Source: Alloactinosynnema sp. L-07 (lineage in GTDB: Bacteria; Actinomycetota; Actinomycetes; Mycobacteriales; Pseudonocardiaceae). From it: a stretch of DNA of 64,000 bases. Of this stretch, positions 17,979 to 26,020 are shown in pieces. The notes beneath the pieces are model-generated. The model was given only the letters and a program-made list of their open reading frames with translations, made no database searches and was not told the origin of the DNA. Made by a program: the position numbers and the translations under genes. The DNA lies in contig NZ_LN850107.1 in the NCBI RefSeq assembly GCF_900070365.1, forward strand, positions 6,076,001-6,140,000. Reading direction: 5' to 3'. Position 1 is the stretch's first letter; each line of letters begins with the position of its first letter.

Positions 17979-19166
17979 ATGGGCCGTTCCTCCCTCCGCC
18001 GCGCCGGTGTCGCGATCGCCGCCGCCGCAGCCACCCTCACGCTGGCCGCGCTTCCCGCGGCCGCCGACCCCGTCGTCGGGCGCGTCCAGCACGAGCCGAA
18101 GGCTGAGGGCTGGGAAGTCAACATGGGCGGTGGCAACCTCGGCGAGATCCAGCCGACGCTGTTCACCCTCAAGCTCAACGACGGCTCGACGCTGCGTGTC
18201 TACTGCGTCGAGATCCACGTCAACCTCAACCACGACGAGGACATGGTCGAGGTCCCGTGGGACGAGTACCCCGTGCAGGACTCCCCGTTCCACCTGAACC
18301 GCGCGAAGGTCAACTGGGCGCTGCACAACGGCTTCCCGGGCAAGACGCTGGCCGAGCTCAACGCCATCCCCGGCCTTGAGTGGAGCGAGGACGGCCTTGA
18401 GGAGCGCGAGGCCATCTCCGCGACCCAGGCCGCGGTGTGGCACTTCAGCGACGACGTCGACCTCAACCAGAAGAACCCGACGCCGACCCGCGAAGACGCC
18501 GAGAAGGATGTCCTCGCGCTCTACAACTACCTCGTCGGCGAGGCCAACGTCGGCATCGAGGACCAGCCCACCCCGGCGCTGGAGGTCAACCCGGACGCCA
18601 AGAGCGGCGAGGCGGGCAAGCTCGTCGGCCCGTTCACCGTCAGCACCAACGGCGGCATCACCGAGATCGTGAAGAAGCTGCCCGAGGGTGTCTCGCTGAC
18701 CGACAAGGACGGCAAGGAGATCGCCGCCGGTGACATCAAGGACGGCACCGAGCTGTACCTGAAGGTCCCGGCAGGCGCCGCCGCCGGCTCTGGCGAGTTC
18801 CAGCTCAAGGGCGAGTCCAAGCTCGACACCGGCAGGCTCTTCGTGGTCGAGAACCGCGACAAGCGCGGCCAGTCGCTGATCGTGGCCGACTCGCAGCTGA
18901 TCAAGGTCGAGGCGGGCGCCAAGGGCGACTGGAAGGTCGCGCCGACCACGCCGCCGAGCACCACCACGACCACGACCACCACGGCGCCGTCGACCACCAC
19001 CACGACGACGGCCCCGCCGGTCACCACGACCACCACCCCGGTCCCGCCGGGCAGCGACCTGCCGGACACCGGTGCCTCGATCCTGCTGCCGGTCCTGATC
19101 GGTGTCGGACTCGTGGGCGCGGGCACCGGCGCGGTGCTCTACCAGCGCCGCCGCCGCTCCGCCTGA
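17979..19166 (+). CDS. LPXTG-anchored Cys-Gln thioester (TQXA) adhesin-like protein
   Basis: The 395-aa precursor has a signal peptide (R-R-A-G-V-A-I-A-A-A-A..., cleavage near A-A-A-D at residue 30). The next ~170 residues form a thioester domain: Cys76 in R-V-Y-C-V-E and Gln150 in S-A-T-Q-A-A-V-W-H-F are placed to make the internal Cys-Gln thioester that lets such Gram-positive adhesins bond covalently to host or surface amines. A linker domain, a long Thr/Pro wall-spanning region (about 320-355), L-P-D-T-G at 361, a hydrophobic helix and an R-R-R-R tail complete a sortase substrate. No sortase gene is in the window. Confidence 0.9.
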   Translation: MGRSSLRRAGVAIAAAAATLTLAALPAAADPVVGRVQHEPKAEGWEVNMGGGNLGEIQPTLFTLKLNDGSTLRVYCVEIHVNLNHDEDMVEVPWDEYPVQDSPFHLNRAKVNWALHNGFPGKTLAELNAIPGLEWSEDGLEEREAISATQAAVWHFSDDVDLNQKNPTPTREDAEKDVLALYNYLVGEANVGIEDQPTPALEVNPDAKSGEAGKLVGPFTVSTNGGITEIVKKLPEGVSLTDKDGKEIAAGDIKDGTELYLKVPAGAAAGSGEFQLKGESKLDTGRLFVVENRDKRGQSLIVADSQLIKVEAGAKGDWKVAPTTPPSTTTTTTTTAPSTTTTTTAPPVTTTTTPVPPGSDLPDTGASILLPVLIGVGLVGAGTGAVLYQRRRRSA

Positions 19167-19180
19167 TAGCGCACTGAGCT

Positions 19181-19211
19181 GAGCCCCTTCCGGCTGGTCC
19201 GGAAGGGGCTC
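19181..19211 (+). terminator. Intrinsic terminator after the adhesin gene
   Basis: Perfect 13-bp stem (19181-19193 with 19199-19211) around a 5-nt loop, 15 bp after the adhesin stop codon. Confidence 0.85.
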
Positions 19212-19318
19212 ACTCATCTGCGGCGCCGAGTCGCGAACTGAGCGGGAATGGGTAAGTTGCCGGTTGGTACCCTGCTGGAAGGGTGCACAGCAGACTTTTG
19301 AGTGCGTGAGGAGCACCG

Positions 19319-19522
19319 ATGGGCATCGACTTCAACGAGCTGAAGAACAAGGCGGAAGACCTTGTCGAGCAGCACGGCGACAAGATCGAGCAGGGCGTCG
19401 AGAAGGCGGGCGAGTTCGTCAAGGGCAAGTTCGGCCACGACGAGCAGGTCGACGGGGTCGTCGACAAGATCCAGGACATGATCCCGGACAAGCCCGGCAC
19501 CGCCGAGGGCACTCAGGCGTGA
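19319..19522 (+). CDS. MT0933-like small antitoxin family protein
   Basis: A 67-aa charged helical protein beginning M-G-I-D-F-N-E-L-K-N-K-A-E-D-L-V with a lysine/glutamate amphipathic repeat, matching the MT0933/Rv0909-like 'antitoxin' family of actinobacteria. In mycobacteria the relative is paired with a toxin, but most actinobacterial copies are orphan. No toxin-like gene is adjacent here; the next gene is a glycolipid-binding-domain protein starting in a GTGA overlap. A stress or general protein role is equally possible. AGGAG ribosome site upstream. Confidence 0.75.
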   Translation: MGIDFNELKNKAEDLVEQHGDKIEQGVEKAGEFVKGKFGHDEQVDGVVDKIQDMIPDKPGTAEGTQA

Positions 19523-20160
19523 ACTTAGGCAATCAGGCCGACGAGCGGGTCCTTCCTCCGGGAGGGACCCGCTCGCCTGCTGCCCGCAAACCGACCATCC
19601 ACACCTGGCAGCGGGTCAGCCCGCCCCGGTTGGAGTCCGTGCGGCTGCTGGTCGCCGAGACCCGGCTGCGCGCGTCGGGCAGGCTCATCGCCGCCGCGGA
19701 CGGCGACGTCGAGGCGTTCAGCGCGTCGTTCGAGGCGTCGGTCGACAAGGGTGAGACCGCTGGTCGACTGCTGCTGCGCACGACCACCGCCGAAGAGGAA
19801 CGCCAGATCTCGCTGAGCCGGACCGAGGACGGCGCCTGGCTGGTCGACCGGGCCGGTGCCTCCCGGCGCGAGGAGTTCGATGGCTCGCTGACGGTCGCGG
19901 TCGCGGGCGCGGTCACCTTCCACACGCTGCCGATCCGCAGGCTGGGCCTGCACCGCACGCCCGGCGAGGCGGAGCTGCCGGTGGTGTGGGTGAACGCCCC
20001 GGATCTGGCGGTCAGCCTGGTCACCCAGTCCTATCGCACGGTATCCATCGACGCCGACGGCGCGGTGATCGCGTTCACGCAGAACGGTGAGACGACCGAG
20101 TTGACCGTGGACACCGACGGCGTGGTCGTCGACTTCCCCGGCGTGGCGGGCCGGGTCTAG
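19519..20160 (+). CDS. Putative glycolipid-binding domain protein
   Basis: The 213-aa product contains P-R-L-E-S-V-R-L-L-V near residue 40, E-A-F-S-A-S-F-E-A and T-T-A-E-E-E-R-Q-I-S-L-S-R, the pattern of the putative glycolipid-binding family (formerly DUF1089). Function is not established in that family. The only in-frame start before the conserved domain is GTG 19519, overlapping the previous stop as GTGA; it adds ~30 residues compared with typical members. A strong hairpin (19542-19575) lies inside these extra codons, so the true start or coupling deserves care. Confidence 0.75.
   Translation: MNLGNQADERVLPPGGTRSPAARKPTIHTWQRVSPPRLESVRLLVAETRLRASGRLIAAADGDVEAFSASFEASVDKGETAGRLLLRTTTAEEERQISLSRTEDGAWLVDRAGASRREEFDGSLTVAVAGAVTFHTLPIRRLGLHRTPGEAELPVVWVNAPDLAVSLVTQSYRTVSIDADGAVIAFTQNGETTELTVDTDGVVVDFPGVAGRV
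19542..19575 (+). terminator. Hairpin within the 5' codons of the glycolipid-binding gene
   Basis: An 11-bp perfect stem (19542-19552 with 19565-19575) lies 20 bp after the antitoxin-like gene's stop. It looks like that gene's terminator, yet sits inside the annotated N-terminus of the next coding region. It may work as an attenuator between the two. Confidence 0.55.
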
Positions 20161-20213
20161 ACCCTGCCTGCGAGTCCGGCACGCGCTATCCCGCGTACGG
20201 ATTCATAGGTCAT

Positions 20214-22187
20214 CTAGATGGTGAACGGCGCGTAGGCCACGGCGAAGGCCGCCCGCGCGTCGACGCCGATCGCTTTGACCTCGATCGTGTGCGCGCCCGC
20301 CGACAGTCCCGTGGTGTTGAGCGCCAGCCGCCAGACCCCCGCCACGCCAGGGCCGTCGGCGACGGTCGGGATGCCCGCGATCTTCGTCCCGTCCAGCCGC
20401 ACCTCGACCCCGGCCAACCCGGCCAGTTCGCCGCCGAGCCGTTGGCCGCCGGGGCCGTCCGCGGTCACCTCCAGCACCAGCCGCCCGCGTGGCACCGCCG
20501 TGTCGGCCGCGATGGGCTGGCCCGCCGCGTCGAGGAACCGGGCCGACGGCCGGGCCAGCGCCAGCCGGGTGCGCGCCAGCGGCACGTCCGTGCCGGACCC
20601 GGCCGCCGCCGACACCGCCCCCGGCGGGGCCAGCAGCTCGATCGACGCGCTGACGATCCGCGCGGCGCCCTCACCCCGGCGGAACGGCCCGCGCACCCGC
20701 ACGGGCAGCGTGTCACCGTCGGCGCGCAGGATCAGGGCCTCGGCGGGCACGTCGGCCACGATCGGATAGCGCACGCCGCGGATCAGCGGCTGACCCGCGA
20801 CGGCGGGTCGGGTGGGGAACTCGCGGCCGCCGACCTCGACGGTGTAAAGGTGCTCCATCGGGGTGGCGTTGCCGGGCACCAGCGTCACCCGCAACTGCGC
20901 GCCGACCGTGCCGCCGACCCGGGCACCGCCGGACGGGGTGGACAGCTGCGGGCCGGACTCCATCACCCGGCCGGTGTCGAGCACGGGCGGGGCCACGAGC
21001 ACCGGCGGCGCGGTCTCCGCGCCCAGGAAGCCGACCAGGTCCACCGCGGCGCGCAGCCCGCCGGGTCCGCCGACGAACCCGAGCAGCGCCGTCGCCTCCC
21101 GCCACGCGGGCACCACGTCGCCGCCGCCGACCACCTTGCCGTCGCGGACCACCCGGATCCCGTCGGCCCGGAACACGACCTCCCAGCGCGTCGAGATCCC
21201 GATCTCCGCGGGCGCCATCGGCGTCAGTGCCACCGCACCGCCCAACCGCGGGGTGCCTGCCGCGACGAGCACCTGCGCGGTCGGCACCGTCGCCCCCGCT
21301 ATCCGGATCCGGACCGCGCCGGGTGGGAGCCCGGGGTCGTCCTGCGCGAGGCCGGGCGGACCGGACGGGCCGGGCACGTTGACCGAGCCGATCAGGTCGG
21401 CCGGGCCGGGGACGAGGTCGATGGTCAGCTCTCCGGCCTGTCCAGGGTGGTCGGTCTCCAGGACCAGCCGCCCCAACTCGCCTGCCACGGGGGCGTCGCG
21501 CAGCCGGAACGGCGCCCGCGACCGCAGCACCAGCGGATCCGCGCCGCACTGCCCGCTCACCACCATCCGCTTGCCGTCCTGACCCTCGCCGCGGGTGGCC
21601 CGACCGCAGTCGGAGGTCCCGGCCAGCCGCCACCGCGACGGCTCCGGCACCACCCGCGAGGCGAACCGGTCGACAAACACCCACGGCGGCTCGTTCTCCG
21701 GCGCCCGCGGCGTGCCCACGGTCAACGCGGGCATCGAGCGCTTGCCGAACGAGTCGATCGTCCGCACCTCGATCTGATACGCCACATCGTTGTCCAACGC
21801 GTCGAGTTGGGCGACGGGCTGGGAGAGCAGCCGGACGTTGGTGAGCGTGCCGTCGCGACCCCAGCGGATCTCGTACCCCGCCGCGCGCTCGGGCTCCGGC
21901 TTGCCCGTCCGCTGCGGCCCCCACGCCACCAGCAGCCGCTGCGGCCCCGAGTCGACGCTCAGCCCCTCCGGCTGGGCAGGGGGATTGCCGGGGGACGGGA
22001 TAACGACGGCGTCGCCTGCGAACTCTTTGACTGTGGTCTGTGGCGGGGCGACGGGTTTTGGCAGGTCAGCAGCTTGTTCGGGGGACCGCAGCACCGCGAC
22101 GGCCCCGCCGATGACGACCACCCCGGCCACGATGATCGCGGCACGCCGAAGCAGCGTCTTGCGGCCGGGCGGCGGGGGTTGATCCAC
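20214..22187 (-). CDS. Large membrane-anchored protein with fibronectin type III domain
   Basis: The 657-aa protein has a cytoplasmic N-terminal R-K-T-L-L-R-R, a transmembrane helix near residues 14-33, a Pro-rich linker and an FN3 domain at about 70-160 (P-E-G-L-S-V..., L-L-V-A-W-G-P, A-A-G-Y-E-I-R-W, V-A-Y-Q-I-E-V-R). The remaining ~480 residues are beta-rich repeats with no family I can name and two cysteines near 190-210. Single gene, probably surface exposed. FN3 modules in actinobacteria often accompany glycan or wall binding, but no catalytic domain is visible. Confidence 0.7.
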   Translation of the reverse strand: MDQPPPPGRKTLLRRAAIIVAGVVVIGGAVAVLRSPEQAADLPKPVAPPQTTVKEFAGDAVVIPSPGNPPAQPEGLSVDSGPQRLLVAWGPQRTGKPEPERAAGYEIRWGRDGTLTNVRLLSQPVAQLDALDNDVAYQIEVRTIDSFGKRSMPALTVGTPRAPENEPPWVFVDRFASRVVPEPSRWRLAGTSDCGRATRGEGQDGKRMVVSGQCGADPLVLRSRAPFRLRDAPVAGELGRLVLETDHPGQAGELTIDLVPGPADLIGSVNVPGPSGPPGLAQDDPGLPPGAVRIRIAGATVPTAQVLVAAGTPRLGGAVALTPMAPAEIGISTRWEVVFRADGIRVVRDGKVVGGGDVVPAWREATALLGFVGGPGGLRAAVDLVGFLGAETAPPVLVAPPVLDTGRVMESGPQLSTPSGGARVGGTVGAQLRVTLVPGNATPMEHLYTVEVGGREFPTRPAVAGQPLIRGVRYPIVADVPAEALILRADGDTLPVRVRGPFRRGEGAARIVSASIELLAPPGAVSAAAGSGTDVPLARTRLALARPSARFLDAAGQPIAADTAVPRGRLVLEVTADGPGGQRLGGELAGLAGVEVRLDGTKIAGIPTVADGPGVAGVWRLALNTTGLSAGAHTIEVKAIGVDARAAFAVAYAPFTI

Positions 22188-22353
22188 GACGTCAACGTAG
22201 GGCCGGTGTGCGGCCGGTCACGGTTTTGTTGCCGACCCGATATCTGCGCACGTTGTCCACAGGCACCACCGAACCAAGATCATCTGTCGCCCTGCTCGGA
22301 TAGACTGGTTCAAGGGCCGCCCCCCAGGGCGGGTGGGGTTTGTGCGCTCGCGG

Positions 22354-22440
22354 TCATCGGGCTGAGATCGGGACTTCGGCCACAGCCGTCGTGCTCTCGA
22401 ACCCGATCACCCGGCCCGCGGTCACCTTGACGCCGAGTCC
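22354..22440 (-). pseudogene. Diverged partial copy of the prephenate dehydrogenase 3' end
   Basis: Sequence from 22361 to about 22420 repeats 22551-22610, the last codons of the prephenate dehydrogenase gene, at roughly 85% identity. In the same frame it encodes G-R-V-I-G-F-E-S-T-T-A-V-A-E-V-P-I-S-A-R then TGA, against G-R-V-V-G-F-D-G-T-M-A-V-A-E-V-P-I-S-A in the intact gene. No start or upstream domain is present, so it is a remnant. Tandem duplication followed by deletion is the simplest history. Confidence 0.75.
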
Positions 22441-22546
22441 CGGCGCCCATCGGACTCGCGCCTGCCGGGTTGCGCTGCGAGTCGCAGCCAACCAGGCCCG
22501 TCTACGACCTCGCGCCGCCCCCAGGCCTAGGGCAGTGCGCGGGTTG

Positions 22547-23521
22547 TCAGGCCGAGATCGGGACCTCGGCCACGGCCATCGTGCCATCGAACCCGACCAC
22601 CCGGCCGCCGTCCGCGCCGATCACCGACAGTTCCTCCAGCACGTTCCCGCCTTCAAGATCCACCAGTACCCGCGCCGACTTAGCCGCCCGGTGGGCGTCC
22701 AGCGTCAGCCGACCGTCGTGCCCCGCCTGCACCGTCGCACGCAGCGCGCCGGTTGAGGCAAGGGCGCCGCGGGCGGCGCCGAGGCGGCCGAGGGCTTCGT
22801 CGACGGCCGCAAGCAGAGCGGCGCGATTTCCCTCGCACATGGCCAACACCAGGTCGGGCCGCGTGCCCATCACCCGGGTCCCGTCGCCGAAGGAGCCCGC
22901 CGCCAGGGCCAGCGCCAACGGGCCACCGTCGACTCCGCAGGCGGCCAGCACCGCGGCGAGCACGTGTGGCAGGTGCGAGATCCGCGCTACCGCCGCGTCG
23001 TGCTCGCCCGCGGAGACCGGGACCACGTGCGCGCCGCAGTCCATGGCCAGGTCGGCGGCCGCGCGCCAAGCGGTGAAGTCGGTGTCGTCGTCGGTGGTGA
23101 CGACCCAGGCCGCGCCCTGGAACAGCTCGGCCGAGCCCGCCGACCAGCCCGAGTCGGACGTGCCCGCCATCGGGTGCCCGCCCGCGTACCGGGTCGCGGG
23201 CGCGTACCGGGCGACTGCCTCCGCCACCGGAGCCTTGACGCCTGCCACGTCGGTCAGCAGACACTCCGGCGCGAACTCGGCGACCCGCCGCAGCACCTGG
23301 TCGACGGCGGTCAGCGGCACCGCGAGGACCACCAGCGCGTCCTCGCGGCCAGCCCGTCGAAGCGCGTCCTCCACTGACCCGATGTCGAAGCCGGACGCGG
23401 CGGCGGCCTCCGCGTCGGTCTCCGACGCCGTCGCGCCCCACGCCGGGCGGCCCGCGCCGACCGCCGCGCGCAGTACCGAGCCGCCGATGAGTCCCAGGCC
23501 GATCACGCACACCGATCGCAT
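22547..23521 (-). CDS. tyrA: Prephenate dehydrogenase
   Basis: The 324-aa NAD(P)-dependent enzyme oxidatively decarboxylates prephenate to 4-hydroxyphenylpyruvate in tyrosine synthesis. The Rossmann motif is I-G-L-G-L-I-G-G-S near residues 7-15; substrate-site motifs G-G-H-P-M-A-G-T near residue 117 and S-H-L-P-H-V near residue 181 carry the conserved histidines. No ACT domain, and slightly long at the C-terminus, as in other actinobacteria. ATG 23521 has AGGA 7 nt upstream. The long-hairpin element (copy 2) ends 18 bp upstream of this start, so it would lie in the 5' UTR or promoter. Confidence 0.93.
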   Translation of the reverse strand: MRSVCVIGLGLIGGSVLRAAVGAGRPAWGATASETDAEAAAASGFDIGSVEDALRRAGREDALVVLAVPLTAVDQVLRRVAEFAPECLLTDVAGVKAPVAEAVARYAPATRYAGGHPMAGTSDSGWSAGSAELFQGAAWVVTTDDDTDFTAWRAAADLAMDCGAHVVPVSAGEHDAAVARISHLPHVLAAVLAACGVDGGPLALALAAGSFGDGTRVMGTRPDLVLAMCEGNRAALLAAVDEALGRLGAARGALASTGALRATVQAGHDGRLTLDAHRAAKSARVLVDLEGGNVLEELSVIGADGGRVVGFDGTMAVAEVPISA

Positions 23522-23538
23522 CGACACATCCTGCCCTA

Positions 23539-23703
23539 AGAGCGCGTCTGGGAACTGGCGCACGCGATAGCCGCGCCGAGATGGCTCCTGGCGGCACGGC
23601 CGGATACGCCCACAGACCACTCCGGTATGCGGCCGATCCGGCCGCACCGCCAGGAGCCATCTCCATCACGACTCTCACGCACGCCAGTTCCCAGACGCGC
23701 TCT
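23539..23703. repeat. Long-hairpin element, copy 2
   Basis: A 165-bp element with perfect 22-bp outer arms (23539-23560 and 23682-23703) and an inner stem that includes 17 consecutive pairs, then two positions that would be G-U in minus-strand RNA, then 9 more pairs. It shares internal sequence with copy 1 (9240-9402), for example C-G-C-A-C-G-C-G-A-T-A near the left and C-A-C-C-G-C-C-A-G-G-A-G-C-C-A near the right. Its outer arms differ from copy 1 at six positions, each compensated on the opposite arm. Flanked by CTAAG direct repeats (23536-23540 and 23702-23706). Confidence 0.87.
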
Positions 23704-24910
23704 AAGACCCCAGCACCGCCAGCGCGAACGCGGCGTACGTGGTGACCCCGTGCGCCATCGCGGCCTCGTCGAACACCACCCGGTTGGAGTGGTTGGGCGG
23801 GGCGTCGGCCGGTTCCATCCCCGGCGGGCAGGCGCCGAGGAAGGCCATCGCCCCCGGCACGCGCTGCAGGACATAGGAGAAGTCCTCCGCGCCCATCAGC
23901 GGGTTGGGCATGATGTTGGCCTGCCCGCCGACCTTGCCCACCAGCTTCACCAGCCACTCCGCGACGACCGCGTCGTTGACCGTCACCGGGTAGCCCGGCT
24001 TGATGTCGACTTCGACCTCGCACCCGTGCGCCGCGCCGACATTCACGCAGACCCTCGCGATCTCCTCGACCATCGTCTTGCGGGTCTGCTCGGACAGCGT
24101 GCGCAGCGTGCCCTCCAGCAGCGCCGTCTCCGGGATGATGTTGGACGTGGTCCCGGCCGTGATCCGGGCGACGGTGACGACCGCGGGCTCGAAAACGCTG
24201 ACCCGTCGGGTCACCGCGGTCTGCAGCGCGCCCACCATCGCCGCCGCCGCGGGCACCGGGTCGAGCGCGTCGGCCGGGGTGGACGCGTGGCCGCCCCGAC
24301 CGGTTACCACGACCCGGAACGAGTCCGCGCTCGCCATGATCGGACCCGGCCTGCACCGGATCACCCCGGACTTCTCCTTGGACGTGATGTGCAGCGCCAG
24401 CGCCTTCTCCACCGGATTGTCCGCGGCGTCGAGCACGCCTTCGTCGAGCATGAACCGGGCGCCGTGGTGGCCTTCCTCGCCCGGCTGGAACATGAACACG
24501 ACCTGCCCGGAGAGCGCGTCGCGCCGGTCGTGGAGCAGGCGCGCGGCCGAGGCGAGCATCGCGACGTGGGTGTCGTGGCCGCAGGCGTGCATGGTGCCGT
24601 CCTCGACCGAGGCGAACTCCAGCCCGGTCTCCTCGGTCAGCGGCAGCGCGTCCATGTCGCCGCGCAGCAGCACGGCCGGACCGGGGCGCGCGCCGCTGAG
24701 CACGGCGACGACCGAGCCGACGGCGGTGCCGGTCTGGATCTTGAGGTCGAGGCCGTCGAGCGCGTGCAGCACCGCGGCCTGGGTGCGGGGCAGCGTGAGC
24801 CCCTGTTCTGGGTGTTTGTGCAGCTGTCGGCGGAGGGCGACGGTCTTGGGCTGGAGCGCCCTTGCGGCTTCGAACAGGCCGCTGAACCTCGGGTCGGGCT
24901 GCGTCTTCAT
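23702..24910 (-). CDS. M20 family amidohydrolase/metallopeptidase
   Basis: The 402-aa enzyme of the M20D group (N-acyl amino-acid, hippurate or indole-3-acetyl amide hydrolases) carries the di-metal ligands in G-D-M-D-A-L-P, H-A-C-G-H-D-T-H, P-G-E-E-G (catalytic Glu) and G-A-E-D-F-S-Y. The central dimerisation domain has G-R-G-G-H-A-S-T. Cytosolic; exact substrate unknown. The TAG stop lies on the right end of the long-hairpin element. The gene reads toward tyrA, but the hairpin separates them. Confidence 0.92.
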   Translation of the reverse strand: MKTQPDPRFSGLFEAARALQPKTVALRRQLHKHPEQGLTLPRTQAAVLHALDGLDLKIQTGTAVGSVVAVLSGARPGPAVLLRGDMDALPLTEETGLEFASVEDGTMHACGHDTHVAMLASAARLLHDRRDALSGQVVFMFQPGEEGHHGARFMLDEGVLDAADNPVEKALALHITSKEKSGVIRCRPGPIMASADSFRVVVTGRGGHASTPADALDPVPAAAAMVGALQTAVTRRVSVFEPAVVTVARITAGTTSNIIPETALLEGTLRTLSEQTRKTMVEEIARVCVNVGAAHGCEVEVDIKPGYPVTVNDAVVAEWLVKLVGKVGGQANIMPNPLMGAEDFSYVLQRVPGAMAFLGACPPGMEPADAPPNHSNRVVFDEAAMAHGVTTYAAFALAVLGS

Positions 24911-24987
24911 CTCTCGATAGTGTCATTGACCCCCAGTTAGGGGGACTGCTTCTTCCGGGTGACCGCTGATCGGAATACGGTGGGGCC

Positions 24988-25473
24988 ATGTCGGAGCAGG
25001 AGCCGGTAACGGGCTTCGGAGTTGCGGTCGTCCGTGAGGACGGCAAATGGCGATGCGACCCAATGGACGGCTCCGCGCTGCGGGAGCTGGACGCGGCCAT
25101 CACCGAGTTGCGCAAGACCAGGTCGACGGGTGCGGTCTTCGGACTGCTCGCGATCGACGACGAGTTCTTCCTGCTGCTCAGGCCTAGTCCGGGCGGGGTC
25201 TCCCTGCTGCTGTCCGACTCCGCCGCCGCACTGGACTACGACATCGCCGCCGACGCGCTGGACCTGCTGCGCGTCGACCCGCCGGAGGACGAGGACGAGG
25301 TGTGGCCGGAGGGCTCGCTCGACATCCTCGCCGATCTTGGGCTGCCCGCCCCGGAGATGCAGGTGATCATCGACGAGATCGACCTGTACCCCGACGAGCA
25401 GCTGCAGATGATCGCCCAGCGCCTCGGTTTCGCCGACGAGTTCACCAAGCACCTCGACACCATCCTGCAGTGA
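24988..25473 (+). CDS. tRNA adenosine deaminase-associated protein
   Basis: A 161-aa acidic protein matching the family always found directly upstream of tadA in actinobacteria. Conserved stretches include G-F-G-V-A-V-V-R-E-D-G-K-W and a C-terminal D-E-I-D-L-Y-P-D-E-Q-L. Function is unproven; context suggests help in tRNA A34 deamination. Its TGA overlaps the tadA GTG (GTGA), so translation is coupled. Confidence 0.88.
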   Translation: MSEQEPVTGFGVAVVREDGKWRCDPMDGSALRELDAAITELRKTRSTGAVFGLLAIDDEFFLLLRPSPGGVSLLLSDSAAALDYDIAADALDLLRVDPPEDEDEVWPEGSLDILADLGLPAPEMQVIIDEIDLYPDEQLQMIAQRLGFADEFTKHLDTILQ

Positions 25474-25925
25474 CCTCGGACGAACAGCTGGTGCGCGCCG
25501 CGATCGAGGCGGCACGCCGCGCCGACGCGACCGCCGACATCCCGATCGGCGCGGTCGTGACCGGCCCGGACGGCACTGTGCTCGCCGCGGCCTGCAATGC
25601 CCGCGAAGCCCTCGGCGACCCCACCGCCCACGCCGAGATCCTCGCCCTGCGCGCCGCCGCCACCCGTCTGGGCGACGGCTGGCGGCTCACCGGCTGCACC
25701 CTCGCGGTGACCGTCGAGCCCTGCACGATGTGCGCGGGCGCCTTGGTCCTGGCCCGCGTCGCCCGCGTCGTGTTCGGCGCGTGGGAACCCAAGACCGGAG
25801 CTGTCGGCTCCCTGTGGGATGTCGTGCGCGACCGCAGGCTGACCCACCGCCCCGAGGTCGTCGGCGGTGTCCTCGAAGCCGAGTGCGCCGCTCTGCTCGA
25901 CGAGTTTTTCGCTGACCGTCGATAG
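25470..25925 (+). CDS. tadA: tRNA-specific adenosine deaminase
   Basis: A 151-aa zinc deaminase converting A34 of tRNA-Arg(ACG) to inosine. Zinc ligands are His54 in T-A-H-A-E (with catalytic Glu56) and Cys85/Cys88 in E-P-C-T-M-C-A-G. Length is normal. The GTG start at 25470 is fixed by the 4-bp overlap with the preceding partner gene. Its substrate tRNA-Arg(ACG) is encoded at 1.9 kb. Confidence 0.93.
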   Translation: MTSDEQLVRAAIEAARRADATADIPIGAVVTGPDGTVLAAACNAREALGDPTAHAEILALRAAATRLGDGWRLTGCTLAVTVEPCTMCAGALVLARVARVVFGAWEPKTGAVGSLWDVVRDRRLTHRPEVVGGVLEAECAALLDEFFADRR

Positions 25926-25941
25926 TGTGACCTGCATCACA
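25926..25941. promoter_or_regulatory. CRP/GlxR-type binding site
   Basis: TGTGA-CCTGCA-TCACA is a perfect match to the TGTGA-N6-TCACA consensus of CRP-family regulators. It begins right after the tadA stop codon and lies 80 bp before the csbD-like gene, a suitable position for activating or repressing it. Confidence 0.6.
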
Positions 25942-26020
25942 AAGATGTGGGATTAGGCCGAACGCAGGACACCCCTGTAGCGAGGGCTTCGAGCCCTCGG
26001 ACAGGGAGAGGAGTGCCCCG

